This document shows, piece after piece, positions 1 to 5,320 of a stretch of DNA of 5,676 nucleotides (positions are counted from its first letter, which is position 1; each line of letters starts with the position of its first letter). This DNA is from Candidatus Latescibacterota bacterium (GTDB taxonomy: Bacteria; Latescibacterota; UBA2968; GCA-2709665). Under the pieces are notes generated by a model. It was not told the origin of the DNA. It did no database searches and was given only the letters and a program-made list of their open reading frames with translations. Location: positions 1 through 5,676 of the forward strand of contig JASLMQ010000190.1 in assembly GCA_030746455.1 (NCBI GenBank), in the 5' to 3' direction. Made by a program: the position numbers and the translations under genes.

Positions 1-886
1 CCCTCTGCAGCTCGATCTGCTCCAGCCGGTTGCCCGCATCGATCTCGAAGAAGCCGAGGGAGTCTTCGACCACCTGGACCAGATCCGCTGGTCTGATGTT
101 CAGCTGGACCGGTCGGGTGTAGTTCAGCAGGTTGGTGACCATCCGATTCAGGCTGTCGACCCCCTCGATAATCTTCTTAACCAGCCTCCGTCTCGAGTCC
201 TCCACATCGAGGTCACGCTCCAGGAGACCCGCGAACCCCCCGATCCCGCCGAGTGGGTTCCGGATCTCGTGGGCAACCGTCCCCGCCATTTCCCCCAGGG
301 CCGTAAGGGTACCGACCCGGCTTGCCTGCTTGGAGAGCTGCTGGAGCTGCGAGATGTCCTCGAAGGTCTCCACGGCCCCCGCAACCTGGCCATCCGGGCC
401 CAGCAGCCGCGACGTGCTGTATCGGATGGACACGCTCCCACCGTCTCTCCTGCACAGCGTCTTCTCACGGCCGTATACGCGTTCGCCGTTGGCGAGGACC
501 TGACGGAGGTCGGCAGCGCCATCCGCCAGGACGTCTTCGCAACGCAGAGACAGAGCCTCCTGGGCCGACCACCCGATAATCTCCGAGGCCGCGCGGTTGA
601 ACAACCTGATCACGCCGTCACAATCGACCGCCAGCACGCCGCTCCCCAGGCTTTCCAGGATCTCATTCAGATCGCCGCTCAGCTGCTCCTTCTCCCGCAG
701 ACTCTCCTGAAGCCTCAGATTGGTGGATTCCAGCTCGCGGTTGAGCGAATCGAACCGGCTCTCCAGATTGCGATAGGACCCTTCCAGTCGCTCGAGAGTC
801 TCGGCGAACATGGCGTACGACTCGGAAAACGCCTCGGTCTCCGATTCGCCAACCGGTCTGTGAGCGTCGTGAGAGGAGCGTGCCAT
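1..886 (-). CDS. PAS-domain sensor histidine kinase, 3' end cut by window edge
   Basis: Likely the sensor of a two-component pair: it would autophosphorylate a histidine and pass the phosphate to a response regulator, plausibly the one encoded upstream at 1326-2099. I translated 295 residues from ATG at 886-884 to the left edge with no stop; most of the ATPase domain lies outside the window. Residues 16-75 look like a coiled coil (MFAETLERLE, then NLRLQESLREKEQLSGDLNE). Residues about 76-178 form a PAS domain (GVLAVDCDGVIRLFNRAASEIIGW). The HisKA dimerisation helix has phospho-acceptor His206 in AHEIRNPLGGI. No transmembrane segment is seen, so it is probably cytoplasmic. The RNPLGGI H-box followed by FAGLLERDL is typical of the FlrB/FleS/AtoS/NtrB-like group, from which a motility link is inferred only. 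The start has GAAGGA (902-897) 10 nt upstream. The frame is open further upstream but I saw no better start codon. Confidence 0.93.
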   Translation of the reverse strand, partial: MARSSHDAHRPVGESETEAFSESYAMFAETLERLEGSYRNLESRFDSLNRELESTNLRLQESLREKEQLSGDLNEILESLGSGVLAVDCDGVIRLFNRAASEIIGWSAQEALSLRCEDVLADGAADLRQVLANGERVYGREKTLCRRDGGSVSIRYSTSRLLGPDGQVAGAVETFEDISQLQQLSKQASRVGTLTALGEMAGTVAHEIRNPLGGIGGFAGLLERDLDVEDSRRRLVKKIIEGVDSLNRMVTNLLNYTRPVQLNIRPADLVQVVEDSLGFFEIDAGNRLEQIELQR

Positions 887-932
887 CTGGAGGTGATCCT
901 TCGCTGGGACGCCCGGGACCGACGTTTGGGCC

Positions 933-950
933 TTCCCCCATCCGGAATAT
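933..950. promoter_or_regulatory. Degenerate copy of the TTCCGG-CAT-CCGGAA inverted repeat
   Basis: On the plus strand this reads TTCCCC, CAT, CCGGAATAT. It matches 15 of 18 positions of the perfect inverted repeat at 2322-2342 (read on the minus strand), including the 9-mer CATCCGGAA. It lies in the 111-bp gap between the small helical gene and the kinase, 47 bp before the kinase start. It may be a weak binding site for the same regulator. Chance similarity in GC-rich DNA is not excluded. Confidence 0.35.
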
Positions 951-997
951 CGCAGTTTTCGCGTCTTTCGTGGTGACCGGATCTTGACGGATCCCGG

Positions 998-1339
998 CTA
1001 CCCGCGGGGGTGTGGCTTTCCTCCGATCCCGCCAACCCGGACGCCCTTCTGGGAGGCAAGCTTGTAGTTCGCCTCGCTCGCCCCCACCAGGCTGTCGAAC
1101 GATGTCTTCAGCCGCTCGATCTCAGTCCGGAAATGGGCGCGCGTCTCCCGGGGGACCTCCCGCTGGAAGTCGGCGAACCGATCTCTGAACTGCCCGATGG
1201 TCGCCGCCTGCTCGCGAAGCAGCTGTACGAGCTCGGTGGGAGGCGTGCCTGCCTCCAGGCGACTGCCCACCTGCCCGGCCAGGTCCAAAGCCCGGTCCTT
1301 GAGCGCGTTGATCTCCTGCAGATGCTCAGGTGCTTTCAC
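998..1339 (-). CDS. Small helical protein of unknown function (113 aa)
   Basis: I do not recognise this protein. It starts at GTG 1339-1337, preceded by GAGGAAGG (1355-1348) with an 8-nt gap, and stops at TAG 1000-998. Its first 14 nt overlap the end of the response-regulator gene, so the two are probably translationally coupled. The sequence is almost entirely helix-forming, with likely helices at about 3-30, 34-60 and 63-98, Pro at 62 as a break, and a basic glycine-rich tail (GVRVGGIGGKPHPRG). There is no signal peptide, no membrane segment and no cysteine. Size and three-helix layout recall FliT/FlgN-type secretion chaperones, and the neighbouring kinase resembles flagellar FlrB, but I see no diagnostic motif. 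Alternatives are a partner or phosphorelay modulator of the adjacent response regulator or kinase. Coding is supported by the overlap, the RBS and its position inside the operon. Confidence 0.8.
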   Translation of the reverse strand: MKAPEHLQEINALKDRALDLAGQVGSRLEAGTPPTELVQLLREQAATIGQFRDRFADFQREVPRETRAHFRTEIERLKTSFDSLVGASEANYKLASQKGVRVGGIGGKPHPRG

Positions 1340-2099
1340 GATCGGGCCCTTCCTCTTGGGATTCGCTGGGCGTGTCCTCGTCCTGCGCGGTCGGCTCCTG
1401 CGCGTTGGGGTCCGTCGGCTGGGCCTCCTGGGACATCTCTTGCGGCGGTGTCGACTCGGGTTGCGGCGCGGACTCCGCCTGGGGAGCCGCTTCCGGGGGA
1501 GACGCCGGCTCAGCAGGAGACGCCGGCTCCTGAGGGGGCCCCGCCTCCGATGGAGGCGCCTGCTCCGGTGGTCGGTACGCGGTCACGGTGCCGTAGGCAC
1601 CCGGCAGGGGGCCGACGCGACGGGCCCGGGGCGCCGCCTGCTGGGGGGCGGGCCCTGCGGAGCGCAGGCGGTTCGCCTCCTGCTCGAGATCGCGCACCCG
1701 ATGTCTGAGCTCGCGGACCTCGGCCTGGAGCCTCTGGTTCTTCACCGCCCGGCTGACTGCGGCCTGGACCTCGGGGATCTTGAAGGGTTTGATGATGTAG
1801 TCCTGCGCACCCCGCCGGAGCGCCTCGATGGCGGAATCCAGGCTTGGGTATCCCGTCATGATCACGATCTGGGCTTCGGGAGAGCCATTCGAGATCTGAT
1901 CGACCAGCTCCATTCCCTCTACATCGGGGAGGCTCAGATCGACAAGCACGACCTCGAACTCGCTGAGGCTCAGCAGGTGGAGGGCTTCCTTGCCGCTATC
2001 CGCGGAAGCCACGCGATAGCCCGCATCGGAAAATGATTCCGTCAGCAGCTCGCGCATGAAGGGATCGTCGTCGACGACCAGGAGGGATTCGTCGGCCAT
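1326..2099 (-). CDS. Receiver-domain response regulator with leucine zipper and acidic disordered tail
   Basis: This 257-residue protein should accept phosphate from a sensor kinase, probably the one at 1-886. Residues 1-118 are a receiver domain: acidic pocket Asp10/11/12, phospho-acceptor Asp54 (VLVDLSLPD), Thr82 (IVIMTGY) and Lys104 (KPF). Residues 118-147 form a coiled coil with leucines exactly seven apart at 124, 131, 138 and 145, so it probably dimerises. From about 150 to the end the protein is low-complexity, rich in Pro, Glu, Ala, Gln and Ser, acidic, and almost free of Lys/Arg. No DNA-binding, AAA+ or enzymatic output domain is present. It therefore more likely acts through protein contacts than as a transcription factor. 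ATG 2099 is chosen because CAGGAG sits 7 nt upstream and the receiver fold begins at once; the frame extends upstream to 2231, but that part is Pro/Arg-rich and non-homologous. The 3' end overlaps the next gene by 14 nt. Confidence 0.93.
   Translation of the reverse strand: MADESLLVVDDDPFMRELLTESFSDAGYRVASADSGKEALHLLSLSEFEVVLVDLSLPDVEGMELVDQISNGSPEAQIVIMTGYPSLDSAIEALRRGAQDYIIKPFKIPEVQAAVSRAVKNQRLQAEVRELRHRVRDLEQEANRLRSAGPAPQQAAPRARRVGPLPGAYGTVTAYRPPEQAPPSEAGPPQEPASPAEPASPPEAAPQAESAPQPESTPPQEMSQEAQPTDPNAQEPTAQDEDTPSESQEEGPDREST
1498..1529 (-). repeat. Two 14-nt direct repeats inside the response-regulator tail
   Basis: The plus-strand 14-mer GGAGACGCCGGCTC occurs at 1498-1511 and again at 1516-1529, an 18-nt (six-codon) offset. 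On the coding strand it yields the peptide repeat EPASPAEPASPPE. The period in whole codons suggests the tail grew by in-frame duplication, so its length may vary between strains. Confidence 0.8.
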
Positions 2100-2106
2100 C
2101 TGCGTG

Positions 2107-2112
2107 CTCCTG
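2107..2112 (-). promoter_or_regulatory. RBS that fixes the response-regulator start
   Basis: CAGGAG on the minus strand lies 7 nt before ATG 2099. It decides between this start and the in-frame upstream extension to 2231, which has no receiver-like sequence. Confidence 0.8.
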
Positions 2113-2232
2113 GACCTCAGCGCACGAGATCGGGGCTGGCAGGTCAGGGAAGGAAGAGGGGGATGAAGAAACCTTAGAGCGTAGACGGCGCCGGTTGCAG
2201 CTGGCGGTGGGAAGGAGAGCAAACCGAACACC

Positions 2233-2252
2233 AGGCCGCTGGGGAGCGGCCT
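2233..2252 (-). other. Leader hairpin in the response-regulator mRNA
   Basis: AGGCCGCT and AGCGGCCT form a perfect 8-bp stem around a 4-nt loop (CCCC on the minus strand). It falls about 20-40 nt into the predicted leader, which would run roughly 170 nt from a start near 2270 to the ATG at 2099. No U-run follows, so it is not a canonical intrinsic terminator. It may stabilise the RNA or mark a regulated leader; function is not shown. Confidence 0.5.
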
Positions 2253-2276
2253 AACCCCTTGGCTTCTTTGGACTTG

Positions 2277-2305
2277 AATATAAACCAGGGCCCTGGAGAA
2301 ATCAA
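2277..2305 (-). promoter_or_regulatory. Sigma70-type promoter for the response-regulator/kinase operon
   Basis: On the minus strand the -35 box is TTGATT (2305-2300) and the -10 box is TATATT (2282-2277), with a spacer of exactly 17 bp. It lies in a locally AT-richer stretch upstream of the operon, with transcription predicted to start near 2270. The match (4/6 and 5/6) and the spacing are good. No transcript evidence is available. Confidence 0.65.
2285..2296. promoter_or_regulatory. 12-bp palindrome inside the promoter spacer (candidate operator)
   Basis: CCAGGGCCCTGG is a perfect 12-bp palindrome lying wholly between the -35 and -10 boxes of the promoter at 2277-2305. A protein bound here would block or reshape RNA polymerase binding. 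The binding protein is unknown and the operator role is inferred from position. Confidence 0.5.
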
Positions 2306-2321
2306 GCCAATTCTAGGACAG

Positions 2322-2342
2322 ATTTTCCGGATGCCGGAAAAT
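2322..2342. promoter_or_regulatory. Perfect 9-bp inverted repeat, candidate activator site
   Basis: Arms ATTTTCCGG (2322-2330) and CCGGAAAAT (2334-2342) are perfectly complementary around the 3-bp centre ATG. The centre (2332) is about 62 bp upstream of the predicted start near 2270, a classical position for an activator that contacts RNA polymerase from upstream. It also lies 54 bp beyond the reductase stop codon and could form an RNA hairpin there, but there is no following U-run. A binding site is the better explanation. Confidence 0.55.
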
Positions 2343-2357
2343 AGTTCCAGGATCACA

Positions 2358-2392
2358 GTCTGTGGTCTGTGGTCAATGGTCCGTCGTCTGCC
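2358..2392. repeat. Degenerate 7-bp tandem repeat (GTCTGTG type), five units
   Basis: Consecutive 7-bp units read GTCTGTG, GTCTGTG, GTCAATG, GTCCGTC, GTCTGCC on the plus strand. The array ends 3 bp from the reductase stop codon. The bases before it (2351-2367) can fold, GATCACAG pairing with CTGTGGTC apart from one G-T pair. Phase is exact over 35 bp although units have diverged. Short heptameric intergenic arrays are known in some bacteria (for example STRR in cyanobacteria); relation to those is not claimed. Confidence 0.6.
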
Positions 2393-2395
2393 TCG

Positions 2396-3142
2396 CTAAC
2401 CAAGCGTTCGCCCGCCGTCGACGACCACCGTCTGCCCGGTCACGAATTCGCTCACCACCAGCCCCAGGATGGCCGCCGCCACATCCTCCGGCGAGGCAAC
2501 GCGCTTGAGTGGGGTCGCTTCCCTACCCTTCTCGACGAACGCCTCGTGGCCCGCCACCCACCGGGTGTCCACCACCCCGGGGGACACGGCGTTCACCCGG
2601 ATGTCGGGAGCCTGTGTCAGCGCAAGCGACCGCGTGATGGATATGACGCCGGCCTTGGAAACGCAGTAGGGAATGGAGCTTCCCAGCCCGATCATGCCGG
2701 CGATCGACGCCACATTGACGATGACGCCCCCGCCGCTCTCACGCATCCGGGGAATCGCGGCCCTCGAGCACTGGAACGTTCCCTTCACGTTCACGTCGAT
2801 CGCCTGAGCCCAGTCCGCGTCGGTCACGCCCTCCAGGTCGTCCAGGGCCACGAACCGGGTGGCACCCGCGTTGTTGACCAGGATGTCCAGACGGCCGAGG
2901 TCCGAGACCGCCCGATCCACCATCTCCCGCGCCGCACCGTCGTCCACCACATCGGCGCACACCGCCAGTCCCTTGCGTCCCATCTGTTCGATCGCCGCGA
3001 CGGTTTCCTCCGCCTCCTTCTGCGATCGGGAGTAGTCAACCGCAACGTCGGCACCCTCTTTTGCGAACAGGAGCGACGTCGCGCGCCCAATCCCCGTTCC
3101 ACCGCCGGTCACGATAGCAGCCTTCCCATCCAGATAGCCCAT
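2396..3142 (-). CDS. Classical short-chain dehydrogenase/reductase (FabG-like)
   Basis: A 248-residue cytosolic oxidoreductase of the classical SDR family, expected to interconvert a carbonyl and an alcohol using NAD(P)(H). The cofactor glycine motif TGGGTGIG is at 12-19, NNAG at 90-93, and the catalytic set is Asn118, Ser146, Tyr159 and Lys163 (YCVSK). A PG motif at 188-189 and the C-terminal VDGG at 241-244 are also typical. Arg39 after the second strand suggests NADP(H) preference, an inference. Length matches the family (about 250). Substrate cannot be told: 3-oxoacyl-ACP reductase and many other activities share this sequence type, and no fatty-acid genes are in view. ATG 3142 has AAAGGAG 11 nt upstream. 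A GTG at 3151 is in frame but too close to the RBS, and the longer upstream frame is basic, non-homologous sequence. It lies 168 bp after the EF-P ligase gene and may share its transcript. Confidence 0.93.
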   Translation of the reverse strand: MGYLDGKAAIVTGGGTGIGRATSLLFAKEGADVAVDYSRSQKEAEETVAAIEQMGRKGLAVCADVVDDGAAREMVDRAVSDLGRLDILVNNAGATRFVALDDLEGVTDADWAQAIDVNVKGTFQCSRAAIPRMRESGGGVIVNVASIAGMIGLGSSIPYCVSKAGVISITRSLALTQAPDIRVNAVSPGVVDTRWVAGHEAFVEKGREATPLKRVASPEDVAAAILGLVVSEFVTGQTVVVDGGRTLG

Positions 3143-3310
3143 ACGTCCCACATCTCCTTTCCCGACCGATTTCGTGGTTCTCAGACCCTCGCCTGTGGTG
3201 CCCCACGAGTCCTGAAGGCTGCTCCGGGACCCGTCCTTGCTCCGTCTCTTCCCTCCGCGTCTCTTCGGCTCTGCGGGAGATGGCTCTTCGCCCAAGGGAG
3301 TCGTGTTGCC
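3143..3310. other. Intergenic spacer with an 8-bp tandem repeat at 3253-3276
   Basis: The 168-bp gap between the EF-P ligase and the reductase has no convincing sigma70 promoter or terminator. At 3253-3276 three octamers follow in exact phase on the plus strand: CTCCGCGT, CTCTTCGG, CTCTGCGG. GAGATGGCTCTTC follows. The wording resembles CTCTGCGT-type octamer strings that I recall from spacers of diverse bacterial genomes, but that is memory rather than a search result. The minus-strand reading frame stays open through the gap, yet it is Lys/Arg/Ser-rich and unlike any SDR N-terminus. Confidence 0.5.
3154..3160 (-). promoter_or_regulatory. RBS that fixes the reductase start
   Basis: AAAGGAG on the minus strand lies 11 nt before ATG 3142 and only 2 nt before the in-frame GTG at 3151. 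It favours the ATG and argues against the 51-residue upstream extension of the open frame. Confidence 0.75.
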
Positions 3311-4618
3311 TCACAGCTCCGGAAACGGAAAGGCGATCACATCCTGAACCCGCTCAGCCCCCGTCAACAGCATCACCAGCCGATCGACCCCCAATGCGAT
3401 CCCGCCCGAAGGGGGGATACCCGATGCCATGGACGAAAGAAAGACCTCGTCCACCGGGTACTCGCGGGACCCATCGGTCCTTCGCTGGGCCGCCTCGGCC
3501 TCGAACCGCCCACGCTGCTCCTCAGGGTCGTTCAGCTCCGTGAACGCGTTGGCCAGCTCCACCCCGGCAATGTAGATCTCGAACCGCTCCGCCAGGTCCG
3601 GAGCCTCCGGCTTGCGCTTGGCCAGCGCAGCCATCGGAGCCGGATAGTCCAGAAGAATCGTCGGCCGCTCCCTTCCCAGGTGCCGCTCCACGCCATCGAG
3701 GAACACCTTGTGGAAGGCCACCTCCGCCGGGTCGCCCTCCCCCACGGTTGAGTATCCCCGCTGCCGCGCCTCTGCAACGAAGGCCTGCCGGTCGCTGAAG
3801 GGGTCGCCCTCGATGCCGGCGTGTCGTGACATGGCCTCCCGCACGCTGAGTCGCTCCCACGGCGGCGTCACGTCGACTTCGCATCCGCGGCAACCGATGT
3901 ACGTCGTCCCCAGTACCGCCCGCGTCACGCCGTGTACGAGGGCCTCGGCATCCCCCATGATGTCGGTGTAATCCGCGTAGGCGCGGTACCACTCTAGGAT
4001 GGTGAACTCGGGGTTGTGCTGAGGCCCCCAGACCTCATCCCGGAAGGCCTTGCAGATCTGGTAGATGCGCTCGAAGCCGCACGCGAGGAGCCGCTTCATC
4101 GCGTACTCGGGCGATGTGGGCAGATAGAGCCGACGCCGCTCCCCGTCGGCCAGGTAGTCCGTCTCGAAGGCCGTCAGATGCGGCTCCATCCCGGGGCAAC
4201 GCACCAGGAGGGGGGTCTCCACCTCGGCGTAGCCTCTCGCCTCCATGCCCTTCCGGAGGGCCGATAGGATCCGGGACCGCGTTCGGAGGTTGCGAGTTCG
4301 GGCCTCGGAAGGGGGAACGACGGAATCCCCCTGACAGGGGGCGAGCACGCGCACCCGATCTGCCGCGAAGTCCGGCGGCATCCAGATGCCCACCACCTCG
4401 ACGATGTCGCCCACGTCGATCAGGTGGGCACCCATCGCCAGGCGGACCGGCACCTCCCCTGTCTCGTCCCTCAGTCGGAGCCCTCCGTTGGGGGCCGCTC
4501 GGCACAGACGCCCCGCCAGCGTGGCCCTCTCTCCGTCCACCATATCGGAGATGCGGCGGCTTCTCATGCAGCGCGCTGGGTAGTACGGAGAGGGGTCGGA
4601 ATGAATCATAGGGTGCAC
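3311..4618 (-). CDS. epmA: EF-P lysine ligase (EpmA/PoxA/GenX family) with N-terminal OB-fold-like domain
   Basis: A class II lysyl-tRNA synthetase paralog expected to activate (R)-beta-lysine or lysine with ATP and attach it to a conserved lysine of elongation factor P, aiding translation of polyproline stretches. In the 435-residue product, motif 1 is near 116-138, TSPEYAMKRLL at 168-178, motif 2 at 192-211 (AFRDE, then HNPEFTILEWYR), GVELANAFTEL at 352-362 and motif 3 GGIALGVDRLVMLL at 405-418. SPEY and EWYR are EpmA-type rather than LysRS-type. Ala408 matches the Ala of EpmA (Gly in LysRS) linked to substrate choice. E. coli EpmA has about 325 residues; the extra length here is residues 27-97, which look like an OB-fold (GRLCR, LRLRDETGEVPV, GDIVEVVG). 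GTG 4618 directly abuts the upstream TGA; ATG at 4609, 4567 and 4543 are alternatives, so the start is uncertain. No efp or epmB is in the window. Confidence 0.9.
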   Translation of the reverse strand: MHPMIHSDPSPYYPARCMRSRRISDMVDGERATLAGRLCRAAPNGGLRLRDETGEVPVRLAMGAHLIDVGDIVEVVGIWMPPDFAADRVRVLAPCQGDSVVPPSEARTRNLRTRSRILSALRKGMEARGYAEVETPLLVRCPGMEPHLTAFETDYLADGERRRLYLPTSPEYAMKRLLACGFERIYQICKAFRDEVWGPQHNPEFTILEWYRAYADYTDIMGDAEALVHGVTRAVLGTTYIGCRGCEVDVTPPWERLSVREAMSRHAGIEGDPFSDRQAFVAEARQRGYSTVGEGDPAEVAFHKVFLDGVERHLGRERPTILLDYPAPMAALAKRKPEAPDLAERFEIYIAGVELANAFTELNDPEEQRGRFEAEAAQRRTDGSREYPVDEVFLSSMASGIPPSGGIALGVDRLVMLLTGAERVQDVIAFPFPEL

Positions 4619-5251
4619 TCAGCCGGGCATCCCCGAGAGATGGACCGTGTCATTGAGGCGCATCACCGTCTTCTCGCCACCCTCGTCGAAGCGCAGGTGG
4701 TGGATGGAGATCGCGTCGCAGGCGAACCGGGGCTTTCCCTTCGCATCCCAGGTGAACCCCATCGCCGCCCTGAGATAGGCTACGATGGGACCGCCGTGGG
4801 TGATCACGAGCACTTGGCCTCCCTGGTTCTGCCTCACGATTCGGCCGACGGCGTGCTGCACGCGCATATGGAGGTCGGCGTAGGATTCGCCTCCGGGGAT
4901 CCGGGTCCCCGGCGCCGATCTGCCGTGGAGGATGAGATCTGGGTAGCGGTCCCGAGCCTCATCGTAGGTCAATCCGGCCAGCTCCCCGCCGTCGAGCTCC
5001 CTGAGGTCCTGTTCCGTGGCGGGAACCACGTGGACCAGACGACCGACCACCTCAGCCGTCTCGCGCGCCCTCCGCAGGGGACTCGTGTAGAGGGCCGTCA
5101 CGTCGAATGCATCGCGCAGCCGCTCTCCCAGCAGGATGGCCTGTTGGTGGCCAGCCCTGGAAAGGGGTACGTCGGCCCACCAGCCCAACACCTTTCCACC
5201 CTGTCTCTGGGCAGACTGGCCGTGGCAGGCCAGGACCAGATCGGTCGACAT
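4619..5251 (-). CDS. Histidine phosphatase superfamily protein (phosphoglycerate mutase-like) with CHG instead of RHG
   Basis: A 210-residue member of the branch that includes cofactor-dependent phosphoglycerate mutases, SixA, CobC and related phosphatases, which use a phosphohistidine intermediate. Visible motifs: LACHGQS at 7-13 with nucleophile His10, WWADVPLSRAGHQQA at 24-38, YTSPLRRARETA at 55-66 (phosphate-binding Arg61), general-acid region LRELDGGELAGL at 83-94, PGGES at 119-123 and the second catalytic His152 (VITHGG). The family's Arg before the nucleophile is Cys9 (codon TGC, one transition from CGC). This Arg normally contacts phosphate, so activity may be weakened or altered. Everything else looks intact, so it is not an obvious pseudogene. 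Substrate is unknown. ATG 5251 has GGAG (5264-5261) 9 nt upstream; the frame runs on to 5431 but that stretch contains the promoter. Its TGA touches the start of the EF-P ligase gene, implying co-transcription. Confidence 0.92.
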   Translation of the reverse strand: MSTDLVLACHGQSAQRQGGKVLGWWADVPLSRAGHQQAILLGERLRDAFDVTALYTSPLRRARETAEVVGRLVHVVPATEQDLRELDGGELAGLTYDEARDRYPDLILHGRSAPGTRIPGGESYADLHMRVQHAVGRIVRQNQGGQVLVITHGGPIVAYLRAAMGFTWDAKGKPRFACDAISIHHLRFDEGGEKTVMRLNDTVHLSGMPG

Positions 5252-5260
5252 CGCTCTCGT

Positions 5261-5264
5261 CTCC
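5261..5264 (-). promoter_or_regulatory. RBS that fixes the phosphatase start
   Basis: GGAG on the minus strand lies 9 nt before ATG 5251, immediately ahead of the first beta strand (DLVLACHG). It argues against the 60-residue upstream extension of the open frame. Confidence 0.65.
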
Positions 5265-5320
5265 GGGTTTGGTGGGTGCCTGGACCTCCGGGCGTTCAAA
5301 AAAGCCTGTATAGCCCTGTG

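Noticed and set aside
269..976. Plus-strand open frame opposite the kinase
   Set aside because: Antisense to a PAS-HisKA kinase whose minus-strand translation is intact for 295 residues.
887..997. Separate sigma70 promoter for the kinase (GATATT near 946-951)
   Set aside because: No -35-like hexamer is found at the right distance (ACCACG instead); read-through from the upstream genes is simpler.
1197..2036. Plus-strand open frame opposite the response regulator
   Set aside because: The Leu/Arg/Gly-rich product mirrors the Pro/Glu-rich tail codons on the real strand.
2322..2342. Perfect inverted repeat as an intrinsic terminator for the reductase
   Set aside because: No U-run follows on the minus strand, and its distance from the downstream promoter fits a binding site better.
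2369..3751. Long plus-strand open frame across the reductase and the EF-P ligase
   Set aside because: It lies antisense to two well-recognised genes, its product is His/Arg/Pro-rich with no motif, and such frames are expected opposite GC-rich genes.
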